Source of the DNA: Mytilisepta virgata
Taxonomy: Eukaryota; Mollusca; Bivalvia; Mytilida; Mytilidae
Length of the DNA: 64,000 nucleotides
Direction: 5' to 3'
NCBI GenBank assembly: GCA_028015205.1
Contig: CM051511.1
Coordinates: 32,046,001 to 32,110,000, forward strand
Every line of letters starts with the position of its first letter. Within the stretch, counting starts at the first letter, position 1. A model generated the notes under the pieces. That model was given only the letters and a program-made list of their open reading frames with translations. It was not told the DNA's origin and ran no database searches. Made by a program: the position numbers and the translations under genes. Below, one piece after another: positions 34,766 to 45,500 of the stretch.

Positions 34766-35141
34766 TTAGCTATACAACCACGAAGTTCATGAAACATTGG
34801 TTCATGTAAAATCTATTTAAATGATTTAAATCAATAGATCATGTAGAGGCCATTCAAGGATTTCATTCAACCGATCAATTAGTATATTGTAAGTTGTCGC
34901 ATGAACGGAATGGATAAAATTCGTAATTAAACACTTGAATTGCAATAAATGAATTTAATTCGTAAACTCCATTAAATTTTATGTATATGTGTATACCAAA
35001 AATTCAGCTTCATATTAAACACCTGTGCATATGTTTCAAAAAAGGAATTACAATTTATTTTAACCGATTATGTCACAAAAAATCCGTCCTCCAATAGATA
35101 AGAACTGATTAATTAATTGCGTAAGGCAACTCAAAATTTGG
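34766..35141. other. AT-rich DNA without recognised features
   Basis: Nothing recognised upstream of the Ngaro-like RT. Confidence 0.5.
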
Positions 35142-35412
35142 AAAGGCGTCGGTGGCTGAGTGGTATAGGTAAATCATCATGACAACAAATGACCAATAGC
35201 TTGTCAACACTGAGGTTGTGAGTTCGAATCTCACCTGTAGCGAGTTGTGTTCGACTCTGACCTTAACTGACAAGGATTGCCAATTTTCTTACCGAAGGTC
35301 AGTGGACCTCTCCGGGTACTCCGGCTTCCTCCACCAATAAAAACTGGCCACAGCGAAACAGCCAAATGTGCTGAAAACGGCGTAAACCATCAACTAAACA
35401 AAACAAACAAAA
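35142..35412 (+). mobile_element. tRNA-derived SINE, copy 2
   Basis: Same family as 18113-18377: A box GTGGCTGAGTGGTATAGG, B box GTTCGAATCTC near 35222, central 'tctccgggtactccggcttc', tail 'caactaaacaaaacaaacaa'. Confidence 0.87.
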
Positions 35413-35526
35413 CTTAGATATCGGATGTCTTCTAAAATAAAATTTTGGTGATAAGTTCTAGATTTTTCGATTCTTATAATTCATCTACAGATTAAACAAC
35501 CATATGTTTGTAAGATATTTTATAAC

Positions 35527-36417
35527 TGTACAGTGGTTTTTGGTCATCCAAAAGTTTCGGTTTTAATGCTGCTGATGAGAGGTAACTCCTTGAAATGCGT
35601 CGTATACAGCATAGTATAAATTTACTATATCTAATATTAGTATCTGTGGATTGTTATTTTGAAACTCCTGGGACGATGCCTCTGCATGGTGGACCCTAGG
35701 TCCCAAAGGATATTCGCCAAACCAGTCGTCAGACTTGTCTGACATGATTATTCATTGATTTGTTACAGAAATTACCAGTATTGAGCAAAATTAAAAAATA
35801 ATAGAAATACTAAGGGTTCATTCCTTGTACTGCACATGGTAGATCTCCTTATCTGAAATTTGGTTTCCTATTTCGGTATTTTTTGGTTATGAGTACTTCT
35901 TGTTTAAAAAAAATTAGGTTTTTGGTCTTTCAAACGTTTCGGTTTTAATGCTGCTGATGAGAGGCAAGTCCTTGAAATGCGTCGTTTACCGCATAGTATA
36001 AATTTACTATATCTAATATTAGTATCTGTGGATTGTAATTTTGAAACTCCTGGGACGATGCCTCGTCATGGTGGATCCTAGGTCCCCGAGGGTATTCGAC
36101 AACCCAGTCGTCAGACTTGTCTGACATGATTATTCATTGATTTGTTACAGAACGTACCAGTATTGAGCAAAACTCAAAAATAATAGAAATACTAAGCCTT
36201 GTATTGCACATGGTAGATGTCCTTAGCTGAAATTTGGTTTCCTATTTCAATATTTTTGGTTATGAGTACCTTTTGTTTTAAAAAAAAAAGGTTTTTGGTC
36301 TTCCAAACGTTTCAGTTTTAATGCTGCTGATGAGAGGTAACTCCCTGAAATGCGTCGTATACAGCATAGTATAAATTTACTATATCTAATATTAGAATCT
36401 GTGGATTGTTATTTTAT
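35527..36417 (-). repeat. ~380-bp repeat unit, about 2.4 tandem copies
   Basis: 'gtataaatttactatatcta' starts at about 35613, 35996 and 36369 (period near 380). Each unit holds 'ggttttaatgctgctgatga' and 'gtcagacttgtctgacatga', the latter itself a short palindrome. The 60-residue minus-strand frames repeated here are one repeat, not genes. Confidence 0.85.
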
Positions 36418-36458
36418 AACAACATTCAATACAATATGTCTTAAAAAGCGATTAGCAA

Positions 36459-37288
36459 ATACTGTGGATTCATTTATTTTCGTGGATTCCAATGTTCGTG
36501 GATAAAGAAAAAAAAGGTATTTCGTGGGATACGTAAATTCTTGGATTGCTGGCTTAGAAAAAAATATAAAAAGTTGTTAAAATACTAAAATTCGTGGCTT
36601 GGCACATCAGATATCACGAAAATACTGCGATAAAACGTGCCGATCAGACTTTTATATTGTACAGTAAAGTGCTGATTTTAAGAGCTTATAAAACAAAAGC
36701 CTTACAAACAGAATCTTCAGATTGTAAAGGAACAAAGCTTGTCAAGATTAACAAAATTATATACTTGTTAGGTTAATCAGGTGTGAAATATGTATTGACA
36801 AAATTGCAATCACTTGTCACCAAATACCTCGGGCCATACATATCTTTATTCCGATAACGATCAATAATTTCTGCTTTATTATCTTTTTACAAGATGTTTT
36901 TACTGTAATTTATGAGAAAGTCTGTATTTCTTTAGGACTACTTTGGATTAATATTTTTTTTGAATGTTTGGGAAAAAACCGGAAGTGAATTCCGCGAAAA
37001 TTTACACAATCAATGTAATTTTAAAAAATATTGTTTGAGCCTTTATATGTTACCAAAGATTAAATTACATGAAACAGTAGTATTCTCTATGGATATAGCT
37101 GACTTATCATATGTCAATATCCAGGTACATGCTGTAAAAACGCAATTGTCTCGGATAGGTATATCAAAACTGAGTAAAGCTTAAGATAAAATATTCTTTT
37201 TCGTTGTATATTTAAATTCATATTTAAACTGGGACCAACGAAAACCACGAAAATTGGTATACAACGAATAATAATGAATCCACATAAT
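36459..37288. mobile_element. MITE-like inverted-repeat element (~830 bp)
   Basis: Left end 'actgtggattcatttatttt' plus 'cgtgg'; the right end reverse-complements to 'attatgtggattcattatta' plus 'ttcgttg'. A related end, 'aaaataaatgaatccacag', lies in each ~1.3-kb unit after 59586. No coding capacity. Confidence 0.6.
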
Positions 37289-37329
37289 ATTAAAACTTTT
37301 AAACTCGTCCCTAACATTAATAAAGGGTC

Positions 37330-38985
37330 ATAATACCTACGTCGTCGTCCGTCGTCCGGTGTAACTTTTCCTGAGAAGATCGTCTCCTCTGAAACCACAA
37401 GGCCAATTGTGACCAAAGTTTGATGGAATGATCCTTGGATGGCCCCCTTCCAAAATTGTGTCTGTCATCTCCCAATTCCAACTGACATGGCTGCTGTGAC
37501 TAAAAATAGAAAAAAACGGGGATGGATTTAAAGAATCTTCGATGTAACTACATGGCCAATTGAAACTTGGCTGCAATGGTCTTTAGATGGTCCTCTTTCA
37601 GAATTGTGTCCTATGACCCAGACGATCACCCACACTGGCCGGCACATCTCAACTTAGTTTAAAATAGGACCCTATTGCAAATTCATTTTTAGAAACTTTT
37701 TGTCTTAAACTACTGAGTCAGTTGGAACCAAACCAAGCAGCAGTGGTCCTTAGATTGTCCTCTTTCAGATTGATGTTGGATGACCCCGACGATCAACCAA
37801 GATGGCCGACACAGCCTAACATAGGACGCAATGGGAAATTCATTTAAAAATCTTCTTGTCTGAAACAATTGAGACAATTGGAACAAGATATGGCAGCAAT
37901 TGTCCTTATGTTGTCCTCTTTCAGAAGTGTGTCCGATGATCCGGAAGATCGACCAAGATGGCCGCCACAGCTGAACATATATAGTTTTACATGGAATCCT
38001 AGAGGAAATTCCATTAAAAAATCTTCTTGTCTGAAACCACTTAGCCAATTGGAAATAAACAGAAAAGCCATTTGAGAATTGTGTCCGATAGCCCGGATTG
38101 TCAACAATGATGGTCGCCACAGCTGATCTTAGTTAAAGATAGGACACTGTGGGAAAATTAATTTAATAATATTTTTGTCTAAAACAATTGACCCAATTGG
38201 AACAAGAATTGGCAGAAGTTTCCCTTAAATGGTCCTCTATAAGAGTTAAATCCGATGACTCAGAATAACAACAAGGATGGCCGCTAACGCCGACTTTGGG
38301 TAAACACTGGACCCTATGGGAAAATTCATCAAATACTCTTCTTGTCCGAATCCACTTAGTCAATTGGAACCCAGCCTGACAGAAATGATTCATAGTCGGT
38401 CCTCTTTCAAAACTCTGTCCGATGACCGGGATCGTCAACAAAGATAGCCGCCACAGCTGAACTTATTTTAACATAGAACACTATGGATAAAATTATTTAA
38501 ATGTCTTCTTGTCTAAAACAACAGAGCCAATTTGAACTAGAATTGGCTGCAGTGGTCCTTAGACGGTCCTCTTTCAGAGTTGTGTCCGATGACACAGACT
38601 GTCAACGAAGATGGCCGTAACAGCCGAACATATTTTAACATTGGACCATATGAGAAAATTACTAAAAAAAATCTTCTTGTTTGAAACCACTCAGTCAATT
38701 GGCACCGAAATTGGCACCAATGGTCCATAGATGATCTTCTTTTAGAATTGTGTCCGATGACCCAGACAGTCAACGAAGATGGCCGCAACTTGGCAGCAAT
38801 GGTCCTTAGATGGTCCTCTTTTAGAGTTATGTCCAAAAACCTGGAATAAGAACCAAAATGGCGGCCACGGCCGAATTTAGTGTAACATGAGACCCTGGAG
38901 ACAATTCATTTAATTTTTTTTACCTGAGACCACTTGGCAAATTGGGACTACACTTGATAGGAATGGTCATTAGGTGTTTCCCTTA
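37330..38985. repeat. ~165-bp tandem satellite, about ten copies
   Basis: 'cttcttgtctgaaacca' and variants recur about every 150-170 bp (37697, 37853, 38023, 38174, 38337, 38505, 38672), each preceded by 'gatggccgccacagct'-like and followed by 'ggtcctctttcagaattgtg'-like sequence. Copies are strongly diverged. Several open minus-strand frames here are satellite shadows. Confidence 0.85.
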
Positions 38986-39581
38986 AAATCTTAACTTTGT
39001 TTAACATCGTATAGGGTATCCGATACTAGAAAAAAACCATTCACTTCGACGATGCATAATGAATTGTTTTTTTTCTTCTTTTTCCTAAAATAAAAATTTC
39101 CTGTTAAAATACTGATAATTAGGCATATAAAAGTCGGGTTCAATACCTTCTCATATTTCTAAAAGATATTGATATTACATTAAAGGTGTGAAACAGGTGT
39201 CAGTCATCCTTATGTTTGTTATCGAAGCCCTTGTCATTACAAGCTTACAAATTATAGCGATATAATAAAGTATTCATTGAAAAATATCATTAGCATTACT
39301 ATTTATAAAAATGTGATATTAATTCTTGGATTTACAATATTTTATACTGGTCTCCTTCTTTCTTTACCATTTTTCATTTTCAGCTTATATACATGTCAAC
39401 CGTGAGATATTGAAATATAATGTTCTGTGCTACATTTAGATCACTTTCGTTTCCATATTATTTTGTGAAATTAGTTTCAAGTAAAACAGCTGATGTTCTA
39501 GTATAGAGGAAGCTCTTTTAATGATTCTAATAATACACAATGTACTATTATCAAATTGTATAATCCCATTTATTTTTCCAG
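38986..39581. other. Intron sequence before LRR exon 4
   Basis: AT-rich, no recognised repeat; ends in a pyrimidine tract and acceptor. Confidence 0.5.
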
Positions 39582-39653
39582 GTATTTGTACAACAATTCT
39601 CTTCAATCTCTTCCAGGAGATATTTTTAGAGACCTTGGTAATATAAAGATATT
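39582..39653 (+). CDS. LRR exon 4 (72 nt, phase 2-2)
   Basis: Between TTTATTTTTCCAG and GTAAGTTAA. It encodes YLYNNSLQSLPGDIFRDLGN followed by IKI and a split Leu. This is the best match in the window to the 24-residue extracellular LRR consensus (LxLxxNxLxxLPxxIFxxLxxL). It is diverged from exons 1-3 and so belongs to an older layer of the gene. The intron after it is 2408 bp and contains a ~155-bp tandem repeat related to the one preceding exons 1-3. Confidence 0.92.
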
Positions 39654-40009
39654 GTAAGTTAAATATGGATAATATAAAAAAATGAATTAAAAAAATGAGT
39701 TTTAGTAGATAAAATAAAGCAATTCCAGATTAATCCAAAACCTGTGTCTTATTTAGAAACTCGCTACTATCTTTAACACACAATTTGATACTACAAGAAA
39801 GGTTTTTTTTAACATGAACAAAACAGAACATATATTGAAATTATCATGTGCACCTTGTTCGATACAGCGGTTTGAGTACCAATAGTAAAGCCAATAAAAA
39901 ACTAGAAAGCTTGACTGTGAGAATCGACAGTGATCCCCACGCCTTTAAAGATGTTATGCAATCACACTATGAAGAAATAATTAATAACTCCATTTACAAA
40001 GGAAAAAAA

Positions 40010-40690
40010 GTTTAGGTCACAACCTTAAATCATCATTTTTTTTAAAATTCCCCCTCCCCCTATGTACCCCAAGTTTTAACAACAAAATTTTAAAAGCTTA
40101 TTTCAAATCTGAAACAATACTGGATAGATTTAATATGCATAAATTGATAAATAAGAGAACAAGCTTAAATTGACAATATTCGAAACTGGATCCCTGTCGG
40201 CAAAAATTTAAGAAAATTAAAATTCTAAAACCTTATGTTTCATCAACATATTGTGCATGCCAATACTGTATAGACAAAATATGAATATGTTGGAAATTAA
40301 AAGACAATGTTTTGTCAAAAGCTTAAATCGTCAATTTTTTAAATTCGACTCCTGTTGGTCCTAAATTTTAGAAAATTTAAATTATAAAACCTTATTGCAC
40401 ATCCATATATTGTATATGAAATTACTGTATAGAAATAAAATGCATAAATTGAAAAAAATAGTTTACTTTATAATCTTGAATTGATTTCTTTTTAAATCGA
40501 CACCTGTGGACTCTAATTTTAGAAAAAGTAAAATTTTAGAACCTTATTGCGTATGTACATATGGTGCATGCCACTACTGTATAAAAATCAGATACATAAA
40601 TTAAAATTAAAAGCTTGAATTAGCAAATTTTCAAAATTCGATCCATGTGGACCCGAATTTTAGAAAATCACAATTCGAAAAGGAAAGGGG
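40010..40690. repeat. ~155-bp intronic tandem repeat, four to five copies
   Basis: Units share 'aaattcgactcctgttggtc'-like, 'aaaaccttattgcacat'-like and 'tgcataaattg'-like blocks. The same unit type occurs at about 7050-7430, 12050-12300, 17030-17250 and 20270-20520 in the cassettes upstream of exons 1-3, linking the two exon groups. Confidence 0.75.
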
Positions 40691-42061
40691 GAGTTGATAT
40701 CACTTGGGGCTAAAATAAGGGTTACGAAAGCTCTACTAATCAAATAACTTATTAATAAACCTTCAACAGGATTAGTCAGTTTCCTTTAAATCCGCAGCCC
40801 ATATATAAATTTAAGAAAAAGGATTCCACATAATCACATTCTGGATCCAAACAATTCTTAAATCACACATTTCATGAAAACTGACTAAAATGATAGTTTT
40901 AAGCGGTATCTGTGTATATTAGATTTAGACTATAGAGTTCATAAAGATTCCCTTAAATATATATTCAATCTGAGTTCACAAATTGTGTGCCGTAATTCCC
41001 TGCACTAAATTATTTATATACTGTATATATGACTCCTTTTGAAAATACCGCCCCCATATTTTTCAACACAATCATTGTTTTGTCGTCTGCTACACATTTT
41101 GGAGGTTTTGTATTTATTCAAAATAAAGTTTAGAAAGTATAAAATAGCAGAGAAAATCTGTTTCTGTCGAATTTTTCTGTATTTATTCTGTAACTTGGAA
41201 CACAAAGTTTCCACAGCACAACTTAGTACTACAGCCATGATTTACTCTACACACACTGTGTCATTGATTCCAAATGCATCAACTTTCATCTAATCAATAT
41301 CCGACCCTCTCAAAATAATTTTTGTTATATTGGAACACTTTAAACTTTTAATTCAGAACTTACTACAACTTAATATTAATTAATAACGTATCTGAAATAT
41401 TTCACTTTGGATGTAGTTTATTGAAAATTAATACAAATTATTAGTGACAACCAGAAATATGGATTAACATAAAAAAAATATTTCGATATCCGGACCAGTT
41501 CTTTATTATAATTTGCCAAACATCTTTAACAATTGTTAATATCACCTTTGAAAACAAATCATGATCCAGTTATTATGAGGCCTTGTGAAAATTTATACAT
41601 TCCATTCAGCATTCTGTAATTTTTAAGTCATAAACATTTTGGAAAACTGGTTAATTATTTCTTCATTCTTGTTAACTATGTTACAGTGTTAGAATATCTA
41701 AGATGATTTTGGACCTGTTCCAACTGTCGTAACATTTCGTGTGGTTGTTCATTTGTCTTCTAATGGATTACATTTTTTTGATTTGCTGCTTAGGTATCTT
41801 TGACCTCTTTTTTAAGGCAGTAAAGAAAACTATAAACATTTCGGACAACTATATAGATCTTCATTCTTGTTAACTAATATTGTACATTTTATAATAGATA
41901 CAGTTATCAACAACGTTATGACAATTGAATCTAAAACATTTTTACCTTTTCAACCTGCTAAATGATTCACCATGAAAACTAAACACTGAAATAAAACAAA
42001 CCAATTTATTGATATATTTAAAAAAACATTTACTGTCAATTTTATATAAATGTACTTCCAG
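40691..42061. other. Intron between LRR exons 4 and 5
   Basis: AT-rich. About 41680-41815 is a 3' fragment of the RT element ('atctaagatgattttggacc', 'ttgttcatttgtcttc'). Nothing else recognised. Confidence 0.6.
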
Positions 42062-42133
42062 GGACATCAGTGCGAATCCTCTTAAAACTCTCCCGGCAGA
42101 TATCTTTGATGATTTAATTAATGTACTGTATTT
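42062..42133 (+). CDS. LRR exon 5 (72 nt, phase 2-2)
   Basis: Between TGTACTTCCAG and GTAAGTATG. It encodes DISANPLKTLPADIFDDLIN followed by VLY and a split Leu. LRR landmarks Asn 5, Leu 7, Leu 10-Pro 11 and Ile-Phe 14-15 are present. Its KTLPAD core is shared with exon 6, 1381 bp downstream, suggesting a local duplication. Confidence 0.92.
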
Positions 42134-42359
42134 GTAAGTATGGAAATATGTGAATTATGAAAGATTTTGATAATAAGTTATTAATTAATTTTAAAATTGT
42201 GTAATAGATTTTTCTTTTATATAATCGACCTTTTCATTAAAAAGAAGTGTAAAGCACAACAGTTCTCTATTGTTATTTGAAACGATCAATCTCTTGAAAA
42301 TAAAAAAAATCGGGACATTAAAAAATCTAATAAATCCACTGATTACAATGGTTGAAAAT

Positions 42360-42560
42360 GATAATACATTGTTTCAAAGGACTTTTTTTTATAAACGAAT
42401 ACGTCGTTAAACCCTACATGTTGTGCTAGAATTAAAATTACATATTTTATACGTTAAAAACAAACAATCCAAAAACTTACTAGGGGTTAATAAAACAAAT
42501 TGATTTCATTTCTATAGGTCTTTTTGATTCATTGTGTTTACCAGGTCCATGAATATTTCG
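42360..42560 (+). repeat. Decayed duplicate of the exon 6 acceptor region
   Basis: From 'aacgaatacgtcgtt' to 'gtgtttaccaggtcc' the sequence parallels 43310-43445, including the acceptor, about 898 bp upstream. After the first ~12 bases the putative exon no longer resembles an LRR and has no donor. Confidence 0.65.
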
Positions 42561-43442
42561 GTCATGTCTTCAAGAAAACAAAAACATTTTACCTATGGAA
42601 CTCTCGAAGTAAAAGGAAGATATATCTTCCATTGAAATTTCTTAAATACGTATTACATCCCTGTATTTCATAAAATATCCAAAATGTGCACCAAAAATAT
42701 TTAAAATAGTCAAGTGCATTAACTTTTCTAACCGAAATTCCCCATTAAGAATCGTCTTTGACATGTACAAATACAGCCTTTATATACAATAACCAATTTT
42801 TCTTTGTTTTCTTGAACATGCCATCGCCTCGTACTAAAAATGTATCTAAAACACTTAAATGTTAAATGTTACATGTTTAAATGGTTGAAAATGATTGTAC
42901 CTTTTCTTCAAAAGACTCTTTGTTAACGAATACTTCGTTAAGGATGCTCGCTGGTCATGTTTTGGTCTTTTTGTCATATTTTCGAAATCCTCGAGTTTTA
43001 TCCATTTCATAAACATGATCTTTTTTGCCAATGAAACCATACTTTTTCTTTTATAATTCAATCATATATACCATAACATGGTAATTGACAAAATCTTATG
43101 AAATCCTTTTCATTTTTTCATACATTTTTGAGAGACTGAAATTTCCAATGCAATGGCGAGGAAAAATTTAGAGAAAACCCATTTCCTGCAATTTTTCAAG
43201 GCCTTATAGCTCTAAACTGAACACACGAACCTGTATTTTCTTCTTGCTTATTTGTTTACTATTTATATGTTCTCTCAAACTAAAACACCTATTTCAAATC
43301 CTATTTATTTCCTATTAGACCAGCGATCATCCTTAAACCCACATGTTTTGCTAAACTTAAAATTACATACTTATGTACTAGGGATTAACCAAATACATTG
43401 ATTTCAGTTCTACAGGTCTCTTTGATTCATTGTATTTATCAG

Positions 43443-43514
43443 GTCCGTGTATGCTACTGATTTAAAAACTCTTCCTGCAGATGTTTTCAACAACCTTGTT
43501 AATCTAATTGGATT
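43443..43514 (+). CDS. LRR exon 6 (72 nt, phase 2-2)
   Basis: Between TATTTATCAG and GTAAGTATG. It encodes SVYATDLKTLPADVFNNLVN followed by LIG and a split Leu. The usual Asn of the LRR ladder is Thr here and the first Leu of LxL is Val, so it may be the last repeat before a cap. The following intron is only 297 bp if the exon at 43812 is used. Confidence 0.88.
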
Positions 43515-43811
43515 GTAAGTATGAAAATAACTGCAATAGGTTGAAATACTGTAATTCGAAAATAAATGCGTACATTCTTTACATCCATGAACGAATTTTA
43601 AATAACTGGACTTCTGTACATGATGCAATTTATATAAGAAACAAAAAAAAATAAAAAGCCACGTTGAAAATTTTGACTGTATAGTGTCATATTTTTTGTA
43701 CATGTATCATTGAAAATGCTGCTTTATTTCTGAAATTATAGTCTTTTATTTATTCATACTTTACTACTGTTATTTTGATGGAGATAGAGTATTTTCTATT
43801 TTACATTCAAG

Positions 43812-44037
43812 GCTTCGCAACAAGTGCAGTGCACTTAGTGCAGATTTAAACAAGGCTAATTTACTACAGGATGCACAATGTACATGCAGTTATATGATGG
43901 AAAGTGTTCAACACTATCAATTATATTGTAATAATTTTAGAGTGCAAAGAAATGTTATGCTTAATGTCTTTTCCAAGACTTTCTACATCTCATCTACACC
44001 AGTGAGCTTGAAATTAAGAATACGTGAGCAGGGGTAG
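43812..44037 (+). CDS. Cysteine-bearing exon, possible LRR C-terminal cap, 3' end uncertain
   Basis: After the acceptor TTACATTCAAG the frame continues in the LRR phase as LRNKCSALSADLNKANLLQD, then AQCTCSYMMES, and stays open to TAG at 44035. Cysteines at spacing C-x17-CxC-x15-C hint at a cap, but it does not match the standard LRRCT pattern. From about 43965 the sequence is an RT-element fragment, so the natural exon probably ended earlier. No donor in a phase compatible with the exon at 52968 is convincing. It could be an alternative terminal exon (AATAAA at 44323-44328) or a relic. Confidence 0.55.
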
Positions 44038-44355
44038 AATGTTATCATTTTAACAGTAAAACTAATTAAGGCTCTCATAGCTGCAGGTTGGATACTGTCG
44101 CTCTTCTAAACGAACAAAAATCTGAAATAACACTTCCATAAAGGGTTTAATGCTATCTCGTCATATGGTTCAATAGAAAACAGTATAAAAGTGTTCAAGC
44201 CATTGGGAGAAAGAGCAATTTTTACAGAATTGCACATGATTTCATATTTGTAGCCCTTACTGTGAATAGATTGTAAGTAACAACCAAGTTACTGTGGGTT
44301 ACTGTACTTTTGAATTTATTAAAATAAATAAAAGGTTTGTAGTAATCGTATAGTT

Positions 44356-44625
44356 TCACTCGTTAAAATCTTTTAGCCGAGAGCAAATTCGTGCAAAACG
44401 TACACGCTGTGATATATACACTCCATGCGATGGTACCACATGCACGTTTCCATCAAGAAATAGGAAGTTAGTAATTAAAAAATTAAAATTGTCCCTTTTG
44501 TTATAAATCTTAGTACGTATCTCTCTATTTTCGATATTTATAGTAAGATCTAAAAAAGAACAGCATTTACTATCCTTATTAACTTTTGTCACGATGAATT
44601 CCACTCTGCAAAAAACATTTATCAA
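44356..44625 (-). pseudogene. RT element relic, minus strand
   Basis: Encodes a stretch equivalent to the region after YIDD in the copies at 29683 and 58404: FLDLTINIENREIRTKIYNK, then DNFNFLITN, GVYISQRVRFARIC. Only about 90 residues remain. A plus-strand snippet of the same family lies at about 43965-44025. Confidence 0.7.
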
Positions 44626-44629
44626 TATT

Positions 44630-45149
44630 ATTCGAATTTCAATTTAATGTTCAGCCAAAGAAAGCATTTTACTTCATCATTTTGAATAATTGTACTTTTA
44701 TATTTGTCAAAAATCTAATATGAATTATCATAATCTATATATGAATTTACACCCAGAATAGTCAATCAAAATTACAAACATACAAATTAAAACACAATAT
44801 TATAACAAAAATGGCATTGCATTGCATTGCATTAACTATATTTATAAACATTTAACATTCAGTCCCAGAGTATAACTTTGACCGAAGTGAATCTTTTAAT
44901 CTCAATTCTAGTGATTGTTTAATACAGATACTACCGGTCGATAAAAGTTTAATTATATGAACATAAGTCTACTTATCAAAAACCGGATCAAAAATATTGT
45001 AGAAAAAATACATGAAAGCATTATCTAAAATCGACTGAAAATTTTATTTCAAAAGAACAATGTTGATGCACCTAGTAAAGAAAGCAAGGCTCTTTTACGT
45101 TCTAACGATAAATTCTAGTAACCAAGATCACTTATACACATCCTGTAAC
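44630..45149. other. AT-rich DNA without recognised features
   Basis: Only a short TTGCA-type microsatellite near 44816 is notable. Confidence 0.5.
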
Positions 45150-45500
45150 GTAAAACTCAAACGATGATCGAACGATGTACGGATGTTGTACGGACGATTC
45201 ACGAACGCTGAACGAACGATGTACGGACTATGTACGGACGCTGAACGAACGATGTACGGACGATGTACGGATGCTAAACGAACGCTGAACGATGTACGGG
45301 CGATGGTTTTATAATATAAACGATACCATGAACGCTCTTTTAGCGTTTTGTTTAGCGTGCATGGTATGGTTTATCGTACATCGTTTCGTTTAGCGTTGAT
45401 CATTTTGATTACCTTATGGTATGGTTTATCGTGTATCGTAGCGCTTATCGTATGAGGTATATTTGTGCGTTTTCCATATAAGATAATGTTTAGCGTTTGC
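45150..45500. repeat. CpG-rich short-unit array, first locus
   Basis: Up to about 45300 it consists of degenerate 'aacgatgtacggacg' and 'aacgctgaacg' units; then the orientation flips to 'tttagcgttttgtttagcg' and 'ggtatggtttatcgtacatc'. CpG is far denser than in surrounding DNA. Confidence 0.8.

Noticed and set aside
35563..36127. Paralogous 60-residue minus-strand proteins
   Set aside because: They are two copies of the ~380-bp non-coding repeat; other copies carry stops.
37114..38836. Several 80-136-codon minus-strand frames
   Set aside because: They fall in the ~165-bp satellite and repeat the same peptide blocks in shifted frames.
42544..42600. An additional LRR exon between exons 5 and 6
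   Set aside because: The acceptor region matches exon 6, but the following bases do not encode an LRR and no donor is present.
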